From positions 62,001-126,000 of the forward strand of contig JAUWYP010000001.1 in the NCBI GenBank assembly GCA_030615765.1: a stretch of DNA of 64,000 nucleotides, given 5' to 3'. This document shows positions 8,350 through 17,958 of the stretch, piece after piece (position 1 is the first letter of the stretch; each line of letters starts with the position of its first letter). The notes beneath the pieces were generated by a model. The model was not told the DNA's origin. It did not search any database and saw only the letters and a list, made by a program, of their open reading frames with translations. The stretch is from Dehalococcoidia bacterium. Its GTDB lineage: Bacteria > Chloroflexota > Dehalococcoidia > SM23-28-2. Made by a program: the position numbers and the translations under genes.

Positions 8350-8889
8350 ATGGCCGAGCATGTGATCCTGTCGCCTGAGGACATTCGACGGTCGCTGAGC
8401 CGCATTGCCCACGAGATCGTCGAGAACAACCCCACCCTCAACGATCTAGTGCTGGTGGGCATGCGTACCCGGGGCGTGCCGCTGGCCGCTCGCCTGGCCC
8501 AACGCATCGCCGACTTCGAGGGGCGAGGGGTGCCGGTAGGGGCGCTGGACATCGGCCTCTACCGCGACGATATCTCCTACCTCGACCTCAAGCCTCAACT
8601 GAAGCCCACTGAGATACCCACGGACATAGCGGGCAAGCGGGTGGTGCTGGTGGATGATGTTCTGTTCACCGGCCGCAGCATTCGCGCTGCCCTCGACGCC
8701 CTGATCGACTTCGGGCGGCCGCAGTTTATACAGCTAGCGGTGCTGGTGGACCGCGGCCATCGGGAGCTGCCCATCCGCGCCGATTACGTAGGGAAGAATA
8801 TACCCACCGCGCGCCAGGAGGATGTCCAGGTGTTCCTGGAGGAGACCGACGGGCGCGATGCGGTGGTAGTGATATCGATGGAGCCTTAG
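8350..8889 (+). CDS. pyrR: PyrR, bifunctional pyr operon regulator / uracil phosphoribosyltransferase
   Basis: 179 residues, the normal PyrR length. It has the type I phosphoribosyltransferase fold with the PRPP-binding loop [18 protein letters not shown] at about residues 97-114 and the PyrR-type segment [16 protein letters not shown] near 37. It binds the leader RNA just upstream when charged with UMP and attenuates transcription. It starts 15 bases after the attenuator T-run and only two bases separate it from pyrB. Confidence 0.95.
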   Translation: MAEHVILSPEDIRRSLSRIAHEIVENNPTLNDLVLVGMRTRGVPLAARLAQRIADFEGRGVPVGALDIGLYRDDISYLDLKPQLKPTEIPTDIAGKRVVLVDDVLFTGRSIRAALDALIDFGRPQFIQLAVLVDRGHRELPIRADYVGKNIPTARQEDVQVFLEETDGRDAVVVISMEP

Positions 8890-8891
8890 CC

Positions 8892-9908
8892 ATGGTGGAT
8901 CAATCAACGCGGGGAAAGACGGCAGAAGAAGTGCACCCGCCGGAGAGCGTGGGGCTCCCCACCTGGGAGCGCCGTCACGTTCTCGACCTAGACGACTTCA
9001 ACCGGCGGGAAATGGAACAGGTCATGGAGACGGCCGACGCCATGAAGGAGGTGTTGGGCCGCGAGATAAGGCGGGTTCCCACCTTGCGGGGGACGATCGT
9101 CGCCACCCTGTTCTACGAGACCAGCACCCGCACTCGCTCCTCCTTCGAGCTGGCAGCCAAGGCGCTGGGGGCCGATGTCGTAAGCGTGGCGGCCGCCGCC
9201 AGCAGCGTGCAGAAGGGAGAGACCCTCGTCGATAGCGCGCGCACCCTTCAGGCCATAGGGGCGAACATCCTGGTGATGCGCCATCGGCAGTCGGGGGCGC
9301 CCTACCTGGTGGCCGGCCACGTCGACATGAGCGTGGTCAACGCCGGCGACGGCTGGCATGCCCATCCCACCCAGGCCCTCCTCGATGCGTACACCATCCA
9401 GCACCATCTGGGCGACCTGAGGGGGAAGAAGGTGGTCATCGTCGGCGACATCCTCCACAGCCGCGTCGCCCGCTCCAACATCTGGGGCCTGACCACGATG
9501 GGCGCTCAGGCCGTGCTCTGTGGGCCGCCCACCCTGCTGCCCTGGGGCCTCCGCCCCGGCTATCGGGGCAACGAGGACAAGGCCCTGCCGCCGGTGGAGG
9601 TCGATACGAACCTCGACCGGGCCATCGAGGGGGCGGACGTGGTGATGGCCTTGCGCCTGCAACTGGAGCGTCAGCAGGCGGGGCTCCTGCCCAGCCTGCG
9701 GGAGTACGTGCAGCTGTATCAGGTGAACGAGGAGCGTCTGGCTCGGGCCAAGCCGAACGTGCTGGTGATGCACCCGGGCCCCATCAACGAAGGCCTGGAG
9801 ATATCGCCAGAGGTGGCCCACGGCGCCCGCTCGGTCATCGAGGAGCAGGTGACCAACGGCGTGGCCGTGAGGATGGCCCTGCTGTATCTGTTGGCGAAAG
9901 GGCGATGA
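8892..9908 (+). CDS. pyrB: Aspartate carbamoyltransferase catalytic subunit
   Basis: 338 residues. It carries the carbamoyl-phosphate-binding motif FYETSTRTRSSFE near residue 75 and the HPTQALLD motif near 157. It makes carbamoyl aspartate from carbamoyl phosphate and aspartate, the committed step of pyrimidine synthesis. An N-terminal extension of about 25 residues precedes the usual start of the domain. No pyrI regulatory subunit is present, consistent with PyrR control of the operon. The stop overlaps the next start in ATGA. Confidence 0.95.
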   Translation: MVDQSTRGKTAEEVHPPESVGLPTWERRHVLDLDDFNRREMEQVMETADAMKEVLGREIRRVPTLRGTIVATLFYETSTRTRSSFELAAKALGADVVSVAAAASSVQKGETLVDSARTLQAIGANILVMRHRQSGAPYLVAGHVDMSVVNAGDGWHAHPTQALLDAYTIQHHLGDLRGKKVVIVGDILHSRVARSNIWGLTTMGAQAVLCGPPTLLPWGLRPGYRGNEDKALPPVEVDTNLDRAIEGADVVMALRLQLERQQAGLLPSLREYVQLYQVNEERLARAKPNVLVMHPGPINEGLEISPEVAHGARSVIEEQVTNGVAVRMALLYLLAKGR

Positions 9909-10621
9909 TGGCGGTGGAAGCGGGAGCCGGCGAGTGGCTGGCGGTGGCGAGCGTCAGCACGGAAGGCGTTCTTGTTCTTCCGAGCAGGGTCGATTTCCCA
10001 GACTGCCAGCTTGTGAACGGCGAGCTCCGCGCACGGGTAGTGGCGGCGGCCAGCGATGACGCGAAGGAAAAAGCGGAGGTTCTGTTTCGGGACGCGGTCT
10101 GGTCTCTGCTGCTAGCTTCGCGGCGGTACTGCGGCTTCGAGACCAGCTACGTCAAGAACCTGATGGGGGAGCCTTCTCGCACCATCTACGTAGCCGGATC
10201 AGTGGACGAGAGGCTGACCGACGAGGAGACGGGTGAAGCCATAGAGCTGTGTCGCATGCTGGAGGACGCCCGCCCGCGATCCCGGCGTGTGGAGATGGCT
10301 CTTGGTGATCTTCAGTGCGCTTTGGCCGACGGGACACCGTTTGCTTTCGTTCATCTTCACCGGTGTCTGGAACAGATCAAGGAGTTCTTTGGAAGTTGGC
10401 CCGCCATGCGTAGCGATCTCAATCTCAGTGAAGAGTACGTCAGGTACGTGACGAAGAGGCGCAGCAGTCCGGAGTTTGGCACTGCGCATGCACCCGTGAA
10501 AAGAGGGGCCCTAAGGACGATTGCGGCCGAGGAAATTCGAGAAGGAATATCGAGAGCCGTGGAAGTCTTGAAGCGTTTTCTCTGCTTTCTTACAGGCAGG
10601 GCCGTGGGGGAGCTAAGATGA
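9905..10621 (+). CDS. Unknown protein embedded between pyrB and pyrC
   Basis: 238 residues, soluble, no signal peptide or membrane segment. It overlaps both neighbours by four bases in ATGA (pyrB stop, pyrC start), so it should be translated with the operon. I do not recognise a family. Visible features are a mixed first third, a central acidic region (DERLTDEETGEAIELC near 100) and a helical, basic C-terminus with SRAVEVLKRFLCFLTGR. By eye its last 300 bases are less GC-rich than pyrB and pyrC, which hints at later acquisition. pyrI and the inactive dihydroorotase partner often found beside pyrB are both absent, but this protein resembles neither in any motif I can see. Confidence 0.75.
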   Translation: MMAVEAGAGEWLAVASVSTEGVLVLPSRVDFPDCQLVNGELRARVVAAASDDAKEKAEVLFRDAVWSLLLASRRYCGFETSYVKNLMGEPSRTIYVAGSVDERLTDEETGEAIELCRMLEDARPRSRRVEMALGDLQCALADGTPFAFVHLHRCLEQIKEFFGSWPAMRSDLNLSEEYVRYVTKRRSSPEFGTAHAPVKRGALRTIAAEEIREGISRAVEVLKRFLCFLTGRAVGELR

Positions 10622-11964
10622 ATGAATCCATCGCTATTCGCGGCGGTAGAATTCTCGACCCCGGGAGTGGGGTTGACCTGGTGGGCGATGTGCTCATCCG
10701 CGAGGGGCGTATCGCCACTGTCGGGCCGGAGGTGGCGGCAGAGGCCGAGCATATCGTCGACGCCAGCGGCCTCATCGTCTGCCCCGGCCTGGTGGACATC
10801 CACTGCCACCTGCGGGAGCCCGGCTTCGAGCACAAGGAGACGATGGAGACAGGCACGCGGGCGGCCGCTCGCGGCGGCTTCACCACCGTCTGCTGCATGG
10901 CCAACACCGAGCCGCCGATAGACAGCCGCGCCAGCGTGGAGTACATCCTGCGGACGGCGGCCGCCCAGGCGATGGTGCGCGTTCTGCCCATCGCCTGCAT
11001 CAGCCGCGGCCGCCAGGGCAAGGAGCTGGCGGAGATGGGCGACCTGGCGGAAGCGGGCGCGGTGGGCTTCAGCGACGACGGCTCGCCCGTGGCCGACGCC
11101 TCCCTCATGCGCCATGCTCTGGAGTACTCCTCCGCCTTCGCCCTGCCGGTCATCGAGCACTGCGAGGAGCTATCGGTGGCGCACGAGGGCGTGATGCACG
11201 AGGGTTGGGTGTCGAATCGCCTGGGCCTGCGGGGGATCCCGGCCGCCGCTGAGGAGGCGGCGATCGCCCGCAATATCGCCCTGGCCGAGCTCACCGGCGC
11301 CCACCTGCACGTCGCGCACGTGAGCACGGCGGGGAGCGTCGAGCTCATCCGCGGGGCCAAAGCGCGGGGCGTCCACGTGACCGCGGAGGTCGCGCCGCAC
11401 CACCTGACTCTCACTGACGAGGCGGTGATGCTGGCCGCGCTCGAGAGTCCCGGCGGCCTGGCCTACGATACGAACGCCAAGGTGAACCCGCCGCTGCGCC
11501 CGAGACCCGATGTGGACGCCTGCATCGCGGGGCTGGCCGACGGCACCATCGACGCTATCGCCACCGACCATGCCCCTCATGCCATCGAGGACAAGCTGTG
11601 CGAGTTCGACTTCGCCGCCTTTGGCATCAGCGGCTTCGAGACGGCGCTGGCTTTGTGCCTGTCGGGGGTGCACGAGGGCAAGCTGGACTTATCGACGGTT
11701 ATCTACAAGCTGACGGCCGGCCCGGTGCAAGCGCTGGGACTGGAGCGATCCGTCCCCGGCCTGGGGAGCCTGGCCGAGGGCGCGCCGGGCGATGTGCTGG
11801 TGTTCGACCCGGAGGCCGAGTGGGTGGTTGAGCCCGAGCACTTCGTCTCCAAGGGGAAGAACACGCCGCTGACTGGGCGGACGCTCAAGGGCCGGGTGGT
11901 GGCGACGGTGTACGGTGGGCGAGAGGTCTTCATCGAAGAGGGAGTTGCGGCCAGCCATGGCTGA
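10618..11964 (+). CDS. pyrC: Dihydroorotase
   Basis: 448 residues, class I dihydroorotase of the amidohydrolase superfamily. It has the metal-binding DIHCHLREPG near residue 60, the VHVTAEVAPHHL segment, and the catalytic ATDHAPHAIEDK near 317. It cyclises carbamoyl aspartate to dihydroorotate. The start overlaps the unknown upstream gene by four bases, and the stop overlaps carA by eight. Confidence 0.96.
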   Translation: MNESIAIRGGRILDPGSGVDLVGDVLIREGRIATVGPEVAAEAEHIVDASGLIVCPGLVDIHCHLREPGFEHKETMETGTRAAARGGFTTVCCMANTEPPIDSRASVEYILRTAAAQAMVRVLPIACISRGRQGKELAEMGDLAEAGAVGFSDDGSPVADASLMRHALEYSSAFALPVIEHCEELSVAHEGVMHEGWVSNRLGLRGIPAAAEEAAIARNIALAELTGAHLHVAHVSTAGSVELIRGAKARGVHVTAEVAPHHLTLTDEAVMLAALESPGGLAYDTNAKVNPPLRPRPDVDACIAGLADGTIDAIATDHAPHAIEDKLCEFDFAAFGISGFETALALCLSGVHEGKLDLSTVIYKLTAGPVQALGLERSVPGLGSLAEGAPGDVLVFDPEAEWVVEPEHFVSKGKNTPLTGRTLKGRVVATVYGGREVFIEEGVAASHG

Positions 11965-13048
11965 TAAGGCCCTCCTGGTACTAGAGGACGGCTCGGTCTT
12001 CGCGGGGCGAGCGTTCGGGGCGCCGGGCCGCACCTACGGCGAGGTGGTCTTCGATACGGCGATGACCGGCTATCAGGAGGCGCTCACCGATCCCTCCTGC
12101 GCCGGCCAGATCCTGGTGTTCACTTATCCCCTCATCGGCAACTCCGGCATCAACGCCTTCGACGAGGAGTCGAAGCGAATCCAGGTACGCGGCCTGGTGG
12201 TGCGAGAGGAGTGCGACCTGCCGAGCCACTGGCAGAGCAAGGGCACCCTGCACGAGTACCTGGCCTCGCAGGGCATCCCAGGCATCGCCGGCGTGGACAC
12301 GCGCGCTCTGACTCGCCGCCTGCGCTCGGCGGGGGTGATGATGGGCACGATCACCGCCGACGAGACGCCGGAGGAGGCGCTGGCCCGCCTGCGCAGCCTG
12401 CCCAGCTACGACACTGTCGACTTCGTCCGCCAGGTGAGCACCGAGGAGCCTTACGATTGGGAGAAGCCCGACGTTGACCAGCGCCACATCGTGGTGGTGG
12501 ACATCGGGCTCAAGTACAACATCCTGCGATCGCTGCGCGCACGCGGGTGTCAGGCGACGGCCGTGCCCTGCACCGCCTCGGCCGAGGACATCCTGGGCCT
12601 GCGACCGGACGGCATCGTGTTGTCGCCGGGCCCGGGCAACCCTGCTCTGCTGGACTACTTGGTGCGAACGGTGTCGGGTCTCATCGGCAAGGCACCCATC
12701 CTGGGCATCTGCCTGGGACACCACCTCGTCGGTCAGGCGTTCGGGGCCGGGACCTTTAAGCTGAAGTTTGGCCATCGGGGGGCGAACCACCCAGTGAAGG
12801 ACCTCCTGACCGGCCGCGTGCACATCACGGCCCAGAATCACGGCTACGCGCTCGACCCCGATGGGCTGCGGGACGGGGCCGAGGTGAGCCATGTGCACCT
12901 GAACGACGGGACCGTCGAGGGGCTGCGGCACCGGTCGCTGCCCATCATCACCATTCAGTACCACTCGGAGGCGTCGCCGGGGCCGCAGGACAACGTTTAC
13001 ATCTTCGACCGCTTCCTGGAGATGGTGGAGGAGGCTAAAGGCAAGTAG
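11957..13048 (+). CDS. carA: Carbamoyl-phosphate synthase small (glutaminase) subunit
   Basis: 363 residues from ATG 11957 (MADKALLVLEDGSVF); an earlier in-frame start at 11915 lies well inside pyrC and adds 14 unlikely residues. The class I glutamine amidotransferase domain has the nucleophile Cys in GICLGHHLVG near residue 255 and the His-Glu pair in YHSEASPGP near 340. It supplies ammonia to CarB. Normally carB follows directly; here four small genes intervene. Confidence 0.95.
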   Translation: MADKALLVLEDGSVFAGRAFGAPGRTYGEVVFDTAMTGYQEALTDPSCAGQILVFTYPLIGNSGINAFDEESKRIQVRGLVVREECDLPSHWQSKGTLHEYLASQGIPGIAGVDTRALTRRLRSAGVMMGTITADETPEEALARLRSLPSYDTVDFVRQVSTEEPYDWEKPDVDQRHIVVVDIGLKYNILRSLRARGCQATAVPCTASAEDILGLRPDGIVLSPGPGNPALLDYLVRTVSGLIGKAPILGICLGHHLVGQAFGAGTFKLKFGHRGANHPVKDLLTGRVHITAQNHGYALDPDGLRDGAEVSHVHLNDGTVEGLRHRSLPIITIQYHSEASPGPQDNVYIFDRFLEMVEEAKGK

Positions 13049-13051
13049 AGG

Positions 13052-13138
13052 ATGGCGAAGACGGTTTTTCGCAGGGCCACGGCGCGGGCGCTGGTGCCGC
13101 GCGTGGGCGCGGACCTGAGGTACGAGCTGCCGCTGTGA
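13052..13138 (+). CDS. Micro-ORF after carA, possibly a gene remnant
   Basis: 28 codons from ATG to TGA (MAKTVFRRATARALVPRVGA and eight more), starting four bases after the carA stop behind TAGAGG. Codon use is strongly GC-biased like that of real genes here. It may be a short peptide, or the start of a gene broken when the next genes were inserted. Nothing in the sequence decides between these. Confidence 0.3.
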   Translation: MAKTVFRRATARALVPRVGADLRYELPL

Positions 13139-13150
13139 GGGGGGAGGAAG

Positions 13151-13375
13151 GTGCTTGACTTGGGGAAGACAAGGATACCTGTGACGTGCCCCAGTTGCGG
13201 GTTTACGAACGTAGTCCGCCTGCAGCAGGTAGAACTTGAGCAGGAGTTTATCTGCGAGGGCTGCTTGCAGACCGTTCAACTGAAGGACGCGGACAAGAGC
13301 GTTGCAAAAGCCATTGACGCCATCGAAGACGCAATGGGCGGACTGGGTAACATGCTCAGGAGGGAATTCCGATGA
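13151..13375 (+). CDS. Small zinc-ribbon protein
   Basis: 74 residues from GTG 13151 with a GGGGGAGG site just upstream. Four cysteines in CPSCGF (about 13-18) and CEGC (about 35-38) make a zinc ribbon. The rest is a charged helix. It overlaps the next gene by four bases (ATGA), so the two are probably translated together and may act together. The function is unknown; the small size fits a nucleic-acid- or protein-binding partner. Confidence 0.65.
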   Translation: MLDLGKTRIPVTCPSCGFTNVVRLQQVELEQEFICEGCLQTVQLKDADKSVAKAIDAIEDAMGGLGNMLRREFR

Positions 13376-14259
13376 GGGAAGTGCGCCAAACGCGGCTGAA
13401 GTTGCAGCGTCTACGTGACAACCTCCTTCAAAGCGACGAGGACAGGTGTCTGTCTGATCTAGGTATCTTCTGGGATTTCATGCACTCGGATCCTTTCACA
13501 AGACCCGTAGTCGATGAGTTGCAGGACTATGCATTTGACTTCAGCTCCTGGATGGAGCAAGTGCAAAGTGAGCGAGGGTATTCCTTGCCCCCAGACGAAC
13601 GCCATAGAGCGGCGATGTGCCTCGGGATGCTACGGCCCACCAATTTCACAGAGGGTAACGACATCTGGCGGGTTTCCTTCATGCTGTGTCTCGACAAGTC
13701 TGGCAGCGGCAAGTTGTATTCGGCAGTCCAAGCTTTCTTCGAGGTGTTCTTGACGCCGCTTTGGCAGTACATCGACGAGCGCCTGCTGGAGCGCGAGTCG
13801 ATGGTAACGCCGTCCGACATCATGCTCGAGGTGACGCAGGCAGTCGGGGAGAGCAGAATGAAGCCGTTTCCTAAGACAGTCGAAGCTCTGCAGACGGCAT
13901 ACAGGGATTTGTACTCGGCATCTGGCAAAGTGATCTGGAGGAACGTTGGAAACGCATGTCGCGCAGCGCTCATCGCGTTCGCCGAGGAAATCTACGACCC
14001 AAGCATGGCGCCAGCAGATGTCCCTCAACCCAAAGGCGACGACGCCAAGCAGAAAATCGTGCTTGCGTTGAAACAGCACTGGCTTCGCAGGTCCAAGAAA
14101 GACCGTTCGCTCGGCGCGCTCGAAAAACTGATCAAGGCCACCTGGGACATGGCTCAGTCCCTGTTGCACAGAAAGGATGCAACCGAAAATGAGGCGAAAG
14201 CCTGTGTAATGTACACGTATCTGGCTGTGTGGACCGTTACAGCTATCATTTCGGAGTGA
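13372..14259 (+). CDS. Unknown helical protein coupled to a zinc-ribbon gene
   Basis: 295 residues, soluble and largely helical. A central segment, RNVGNACRAALIAFAEEIY (about 195), and a C-terminal helical bundle (ALKQHWLRRSKKDRSLGALE near 230) look like those of helical effector or HEPN-like proteins, but I see no RxxxxH nuclease motif and do not assign the family. By eye it is less GC-rich than carA and carB on either side and uses rarer codons, so it is probably a later insertion in the operon. Its end overlaps no real gene; the next likely start is 68 bases on. Confidence 0.65.
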   Translation: MREVRQTRLKLQRLRDNLLQSDEDRCLSDLGIFWDFMHSDPFTRPVVDELQDYAFDFSSWMEQVQSERGYSLPPDERHRAAMCLGMLRPTNFTEGNDIWRVSFMLCLDKSGSGKLYSAVQAFFEVFLTPLWQYIDERLLERESMVTPSDIMLEVTQAVGESRMKPFPKTVEALQTAYRDLYSASGKVIWRNVGNACRAALIAFAEEIYDPSMAPADVPQPKGDDAKQKIVLALKQHWLRRSKKDRSLGALEKLIKATWDMAQSLLHRKDATENEAKACVMYTYLAVWTVTAIISE

Positions 14260-14327
14260 ATCTGCCGCATGACGAAGCTCCGAACCGTCCTTATCGTCCC
14301 CTCGCCGGCCGCGGGAGGAGGTGCACA

Positions 14328-14711
14328 GTGCGATCGCTAGTCGTGCGGGTTCTCGCAGTGCTGACGGTGCCCCTCGTGCTGGGCGGGCTGGCGGCCATGG
14401 GCTTCGGTCTGGTCATCGGCGGCGATAGCGGCTTCTGGGTGTTCGCCTTCGGCCTGCTGGCGGCCGTCGCCGGCGCGCTGTGCGCGGCGTCGGCGCTCAT
14501 CGTCGCCCGGCCGACCAGCGGCTGGCCCAGGCTGGCCCGACGCGTTGCCCTGGGCGTTCTGGGGCTGCTATGCATAGTCGTGGCAAGCTTTCAGTTCGAC
14601 CACTCGGAGCCGTACGCGGCGCTCCTGCTGCTGGCGGGGGTGGCTGCTCTGACGCTCCTGGTGCTGGACATCCGCGAGCCAGGTAGGGAAGTAGATGACC
14701 AAGCCCAATAA
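14328..14711 (+). CDS. Small membrane protein upstream of carB
   Basis: 127 residues from GTG 14328, preceded by GGGAGGAGG at six bases; a longer frame from 14229 overlaps the previous gene and lacks a site. Four hydrophobic segments of about 20 residues each are visible (starting near 5, 32, 66 and 90), so it is an integral membrane protein with little outside the membrane. The end is charged. It overlaps the carB start by 17 bases. The family is unknown. Confidence 0.65.
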   Translation: MRSLVVRVLAVLTVPLVLGGLAAMGFGLVIGGDSGFWVFAFGLLAAVAGALCAASALIVARPTSGWPRLARRVALGVLGLLCIVVASFQFDHSEPYAALLLLAGVAALTLLVLDIREPGREVDDQAQ

Positions 14712-17700
14712 GGTGCTGATCATCGGGTCGGGGCCGATCATCATCGGCCAGGCGGCGGAGTTCGACTACTCCGGCAGCCAGGCCTGCCGCTCGCTGCGCG
14801 AGGAGGGCGTCACCACCGTCCTGATTAACTCCAACCCGGCGACGATCATGACCGACGAGGGGATCGCCGACATCGTCTACATCGAGCCGCTCACTGTGGA
14901 GGTGCTGGCCCGCATCATCGAGCGGGAGCGCCCGGATGGCCTCCTGCCGACGCTGGGCGGCCAGACCGGCCTGAACCTGGCGGTGGCCGCCGCCGACGCG
15001 GGCGTGCTGGGCCATAACGGCGTGCGGCTCCTGGGCACGCCGGTGGAGTCGATCCGCAAGGCGGAGGACCGTCAGCTTTTCAAGGACATGCTTGAGGAGA
15101 TCGGCGAGCCTGTACCTGAGAGCGAGACCGTCACCAGCCTCGACGAGGCGCGACGGGTGGCGCGCGATCTGGGCCTGCCGCTCGTGGTGCGTCCCGCCTA
15201 TACGCTGGGCGGCACCGGCGGCGGCATCGCTCACACCATGGCCGACCTGGAGCACATCGTCTCCGGCGGCCTGCGGGCCAGCCCCATCCACCAGGTGCTC
15301 CTGGAGCACTGCCTTCTGGGCTGGAAGGAGATCGAGTACGAGGTGATGCGGGATGCCGCCGACAACTGCATCACCGTCTGCAACATGGAGAACATCGACC
15401 CGATGGGGGTGCACACCGGCGACAGCATCGTGGTCGCCCCCAGCCAGACGCTGATCGACAAAGAGTACCAGATGCTGCGTACCGCCAGCCTGAAGATCAT
15501 CCGCGCCCTAGGCGTCGAGGGCGGCTGCAACATTCAGTTCGCCCTGGCCCCGCGGCCGGACATCGTGGACTGGCAGTGGCAGGACGCCTCGGCCGCTCCG
15601 TACTACGTGATCGAGGTGAACCCGCGCGTGTCGCGCAGCTCGGCCCTGGCCTCCAAGGCCACCGGCTACCCCATCGCCCGCGTGGCGGCCAAGATCGCCG
15701 TGGGCAAACGGCTGGACGAGATCCCCAATCGGGTGACCGGCAAGACGACCACTGCCTTCGAGCCGGCGCTGGACTACCTGGTTGTGAAGATACCGCGCTG
15801 GCCCTTCGACAAGTTCCCGCTGGGGGAGCGGAAGTTGGGCACCCAGATGAAGGCCACCGGCGAGGTCATGGCCGTCGACCGCTCCTTCGAGGGGGCGTTG
15901 CAGAAGGGGGTACGGTCGCTGGAGGTCGGCGCCCGCTCGCTCCTGTGGGAGGACCCCCGCTGGCGGGACGAGGACCCCTTGCAGTGGGTGAGGGAGGCCA
16001 CCGACCAGCGCCTGTGGGCGGTGATGGCCGCCCTGCGCCGCGACATCCCGCCGGAAGAGATCGCGGGGGCGACGGGCATCGACCACTGGTTCCTCCTCAA
16101 GCTGAACAACATCGTGGCCATGGAGCGCCGCCTGCTGGCCGAGCCCTTGACGCCCGACCTCCTGCGGCAGGCCAAGCGTCTGGGCTTCCCCGACGAGAAC
16201 ATCGCCGTCCTGGCCGACCGTCTGCCGGAGCAGGTGCGCGAGCTGCGTCAGCAGGCGGGCATTCGCCCTGTGTACAAGATGGTGGATACCTGCGCCGCCG
16301 AGTTCGAGGCGCAGACGCCCTACTTCTACAGCACCTACGAGGAAGAGAACGAGGCCGAGCCCCTGCCCGGCGAGAAGGCCCTGGTCATCGGCAGCGGGCC
16401 CATCCGCATCGGCCAGGGCATCGAGTTCGACTATTGCAGCGTGCACGCCGCCTGGGTCCTCCAGGCGGCCGGCGTCAAGGCCATCATGGTTAACTCCAAC
16501 CCTGAGACCGTCTCCACCGACTTCGACACCAGCGATCGCCTGTACTTTGAGCCCCTGGACGCTGAGGCGATGCGAGACATCCTGGAGAACGAAGGATTGA
16601 ACGATGGAGGGTTGCCTCTGTCCATCGTCCAGTTCGGTGGTCAGACAGCGATCAACCTGGCTGACCACCTGGCGCGAGCGGCGATGCCCATCCTGGGCTC
16701 CAGCGCCGAGGCCATCGACATCGCGGAAGACCGCGGCCGCTTCGAGGACCTCGTGTCCCGTCTGGGCATCCCCCAGCCGCCGGGGGCGGCCGTCACCAGC
16801 GTCGAGGATGCTTTGGTCACCGCCAAGGCCATCGGCTATCCCGTGCTGGTGCGTCCCAGCTACGTCCTCGGCGGGCGGGCGATGGAGATCGTGCAGGGGG
16901 CTGGCGAGCTGAGCCGCTACATGGGCGAGGCAGTGCAGGTGGGTGGGGGGAAGCCTATCCTTATCGACAAGTACCTCGAGGGGCGCGAGGTCGAGGTGGA
17001 CGCTGTCTGCGATGGCCAAGAGGCGCTGATCCCCGGCATCATGGAGCACATCGAGCGGGCGGGCGTGCATTCGGGCGATTCGATGGCCGTCTACCCGCCG
17101 ATCAGCTTGTCGGAGGCGGAGATACAGAGCATCGTCGAGTACACGCAGCGCATCGGGCGTGCTCTGCGGGTTCGCGGCCTGATGAACGTGCAGTATGTCA
17201 TCATGCCAGACGACTCGGATAGCGGCTCGACCGTCTACGTGCTGGAGGTGAACCCGCGCGCCAGCCGGACGGTGCCCTTTATCTCCAAGGTTACAGGCCT
17301 TCCCATGGTGCGCCTGGCCATCAACGTCATGCTGGGCAAGAGCCTGTTCGAACTGGGCTACTGGGGGGGATTGTGGCCGGCTCAGAAGCTGGTGGCGATA
17401 AAGGCACCTGTCTTCTCCATGTCGAAGCTGATCGGCGTCGACACCTACCTGGGGCCGGAGATGAAGTCAACCGGCGAGGTCATGGGCGTTGACTACAACT
17501 TCGAGGCCGCCCTGGCCAAGGCCCTCTCCGCCTCTGACCTGATGTTGCCCCGCGAGGGGAGCATCCTGGTGAGCGTGGCCGACCGCAATAAGCCCGAGGC
17601 GCTGCCTATCATTCGCCAGCTTGCCAGCCGCGGATACAAGCTATACGCCACCGAGGGCACGGCGAGCATGATCCAGGCGGTGGACCTGTCGGTGGAGATG

Positions 17701-17958
17701 GTAGCCAAGCGGTTGGAGGAGGGCCACCCTAACGTCGAAGACGTGATCCGCGACGGGCTGGTGCAGGGGGTGATCAACACGCCTGGGGGAGGCGAGGCCT
17801 CAGTCATGCGGGACGGCTTTCAGATCCGCCGCGCCGCCGCCGAGAAGCACATCCCTTGCTTCACCTCCCTGGACACCGCCCGCGCTGCTGTGGACTCTCT
17901 CCTGCAAGGTGACGGGAGCTTCGCCGTCCAGCCCCTGCGCGAGTATCTTGGGCCGTGA
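14695..17958 (+). CDS. carB: Carbamoyl-phosphate synthase large subunit
   Basis: 1087 residues, full length. Two homologous ATP-grasp halves are evident: [20 protein letters not shown] near residue 12 and [16 protein letters not shown] near 565, each followed by a VRPxYxLGG loop. The linker carries [14 protein letters not shown], and the C-terminus has the MGS-like allosteric domain ([13 protein letters not shown] near 980). It uses CarA-derived ammonia, bicarbonate and two ATP to make carbamoyl phosphate for PyrB. The stop overlaps the pyrK start (GTGA). Confidence 0.97.
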   Translation: MTKPNKVLIIGSGPIIIGQAAEFDYSGSQACRSLREEGVTTVLINSNPATIMTDEGIADIVYIEPLTVEVLARIIERERPDGLLPTLGGQTGLNLAVAAADAGVLGHNGVRLLGTPVESIRKAEDRQLFKDMLEEIGEPVPESETVTSLDEARRVARDLGLPLVVRPAYTLGGTGGGIAHTMADLEHIVSGGLRASPIHQVLLEHCLLGWKEIEYEVMRDAADNCITVCNMENIDPMGVHTGDSIVVAPSQTLIDKEYQMLRTASLKIIRALGVEGGCNIQFALAPRPDIVDWQWQDASAAPYYVIEVNPRVSRSSALASKATGYPIARVAAKIAVGKRLDEIPNRVTGKTTTAFEPALDYLVVKIPRWPFDKFPLGERKLGTQMKATGEVMAVDRSFEGALQKGVRSLEVGARSLLWEDPRWRDEDPLQWVREATDQRLWAVMAALRRDIPPEEIAGATGIDHWFLLKLNNIVAMERRLLAEPLTPDLLRQAKRLGFPDENIAVLADRLPEQVRELRQQAGIRPVYKMVDTCAAEFEAQTPYFYSTYEEENEAEPLPGEKALVIGSGPIRIGQGIEFDYCSVHAAWVLQAAGVKAIMVNSNPETVSTDFDTSDRLYFEPLDAEAMRDILENEGLNDGGLPLSIVQFGGQTAINLADHLARAAMPILGSSAEAIDIAEDRGRFEDLVSRLGIPQPPGAAVTSVEDALVTAKAIGYPVLVRPSYVLGGRAMEIVQGAGELSRYMGEAVQVGGGKPILIDKYLEGREVEVDAVCDGQEALIPGIMEHIERAGVHSGDSMAVYPPISLSEAEIQSIVEYTQRIGRALRVRGLMNVQYVIMPDDSDSGSTVYVLEVNPRASRTVPFISKVTGLPMVRLAINVMLGKSLFELGYWGGLWPAQKLVAIKAPVFSMSKLIGVDTYLGPEMKSTGEVMGVDYNFEAALAKALSASDLMLPREGSILVSVADRNKPEALPIIRQLASRGYKLYATEGTASMIQAVDLSVEMVAKRLEEGHPNVEDVIRDGLVQGVINTPGGGEASVMRDGFQIRRAAAEKHIPCFTSLDTARAAVDSLLQGDGSFAVQPLREYLGP

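Noticed and set aside
13372-14259. Assignment as a HEPN ribonuclease toxin
   Set aside because: The C-terminal helices suggest it, but no RxxxxH catalytic motif is visible, so only an unknown helical protein is claimed.
15508-17070. 520-codon open frame antisense to carB
   Set aside because: Carries no recognisable domain and mirrors the codon pattern of carB; long antisense frames are expected in GC-rich genes.
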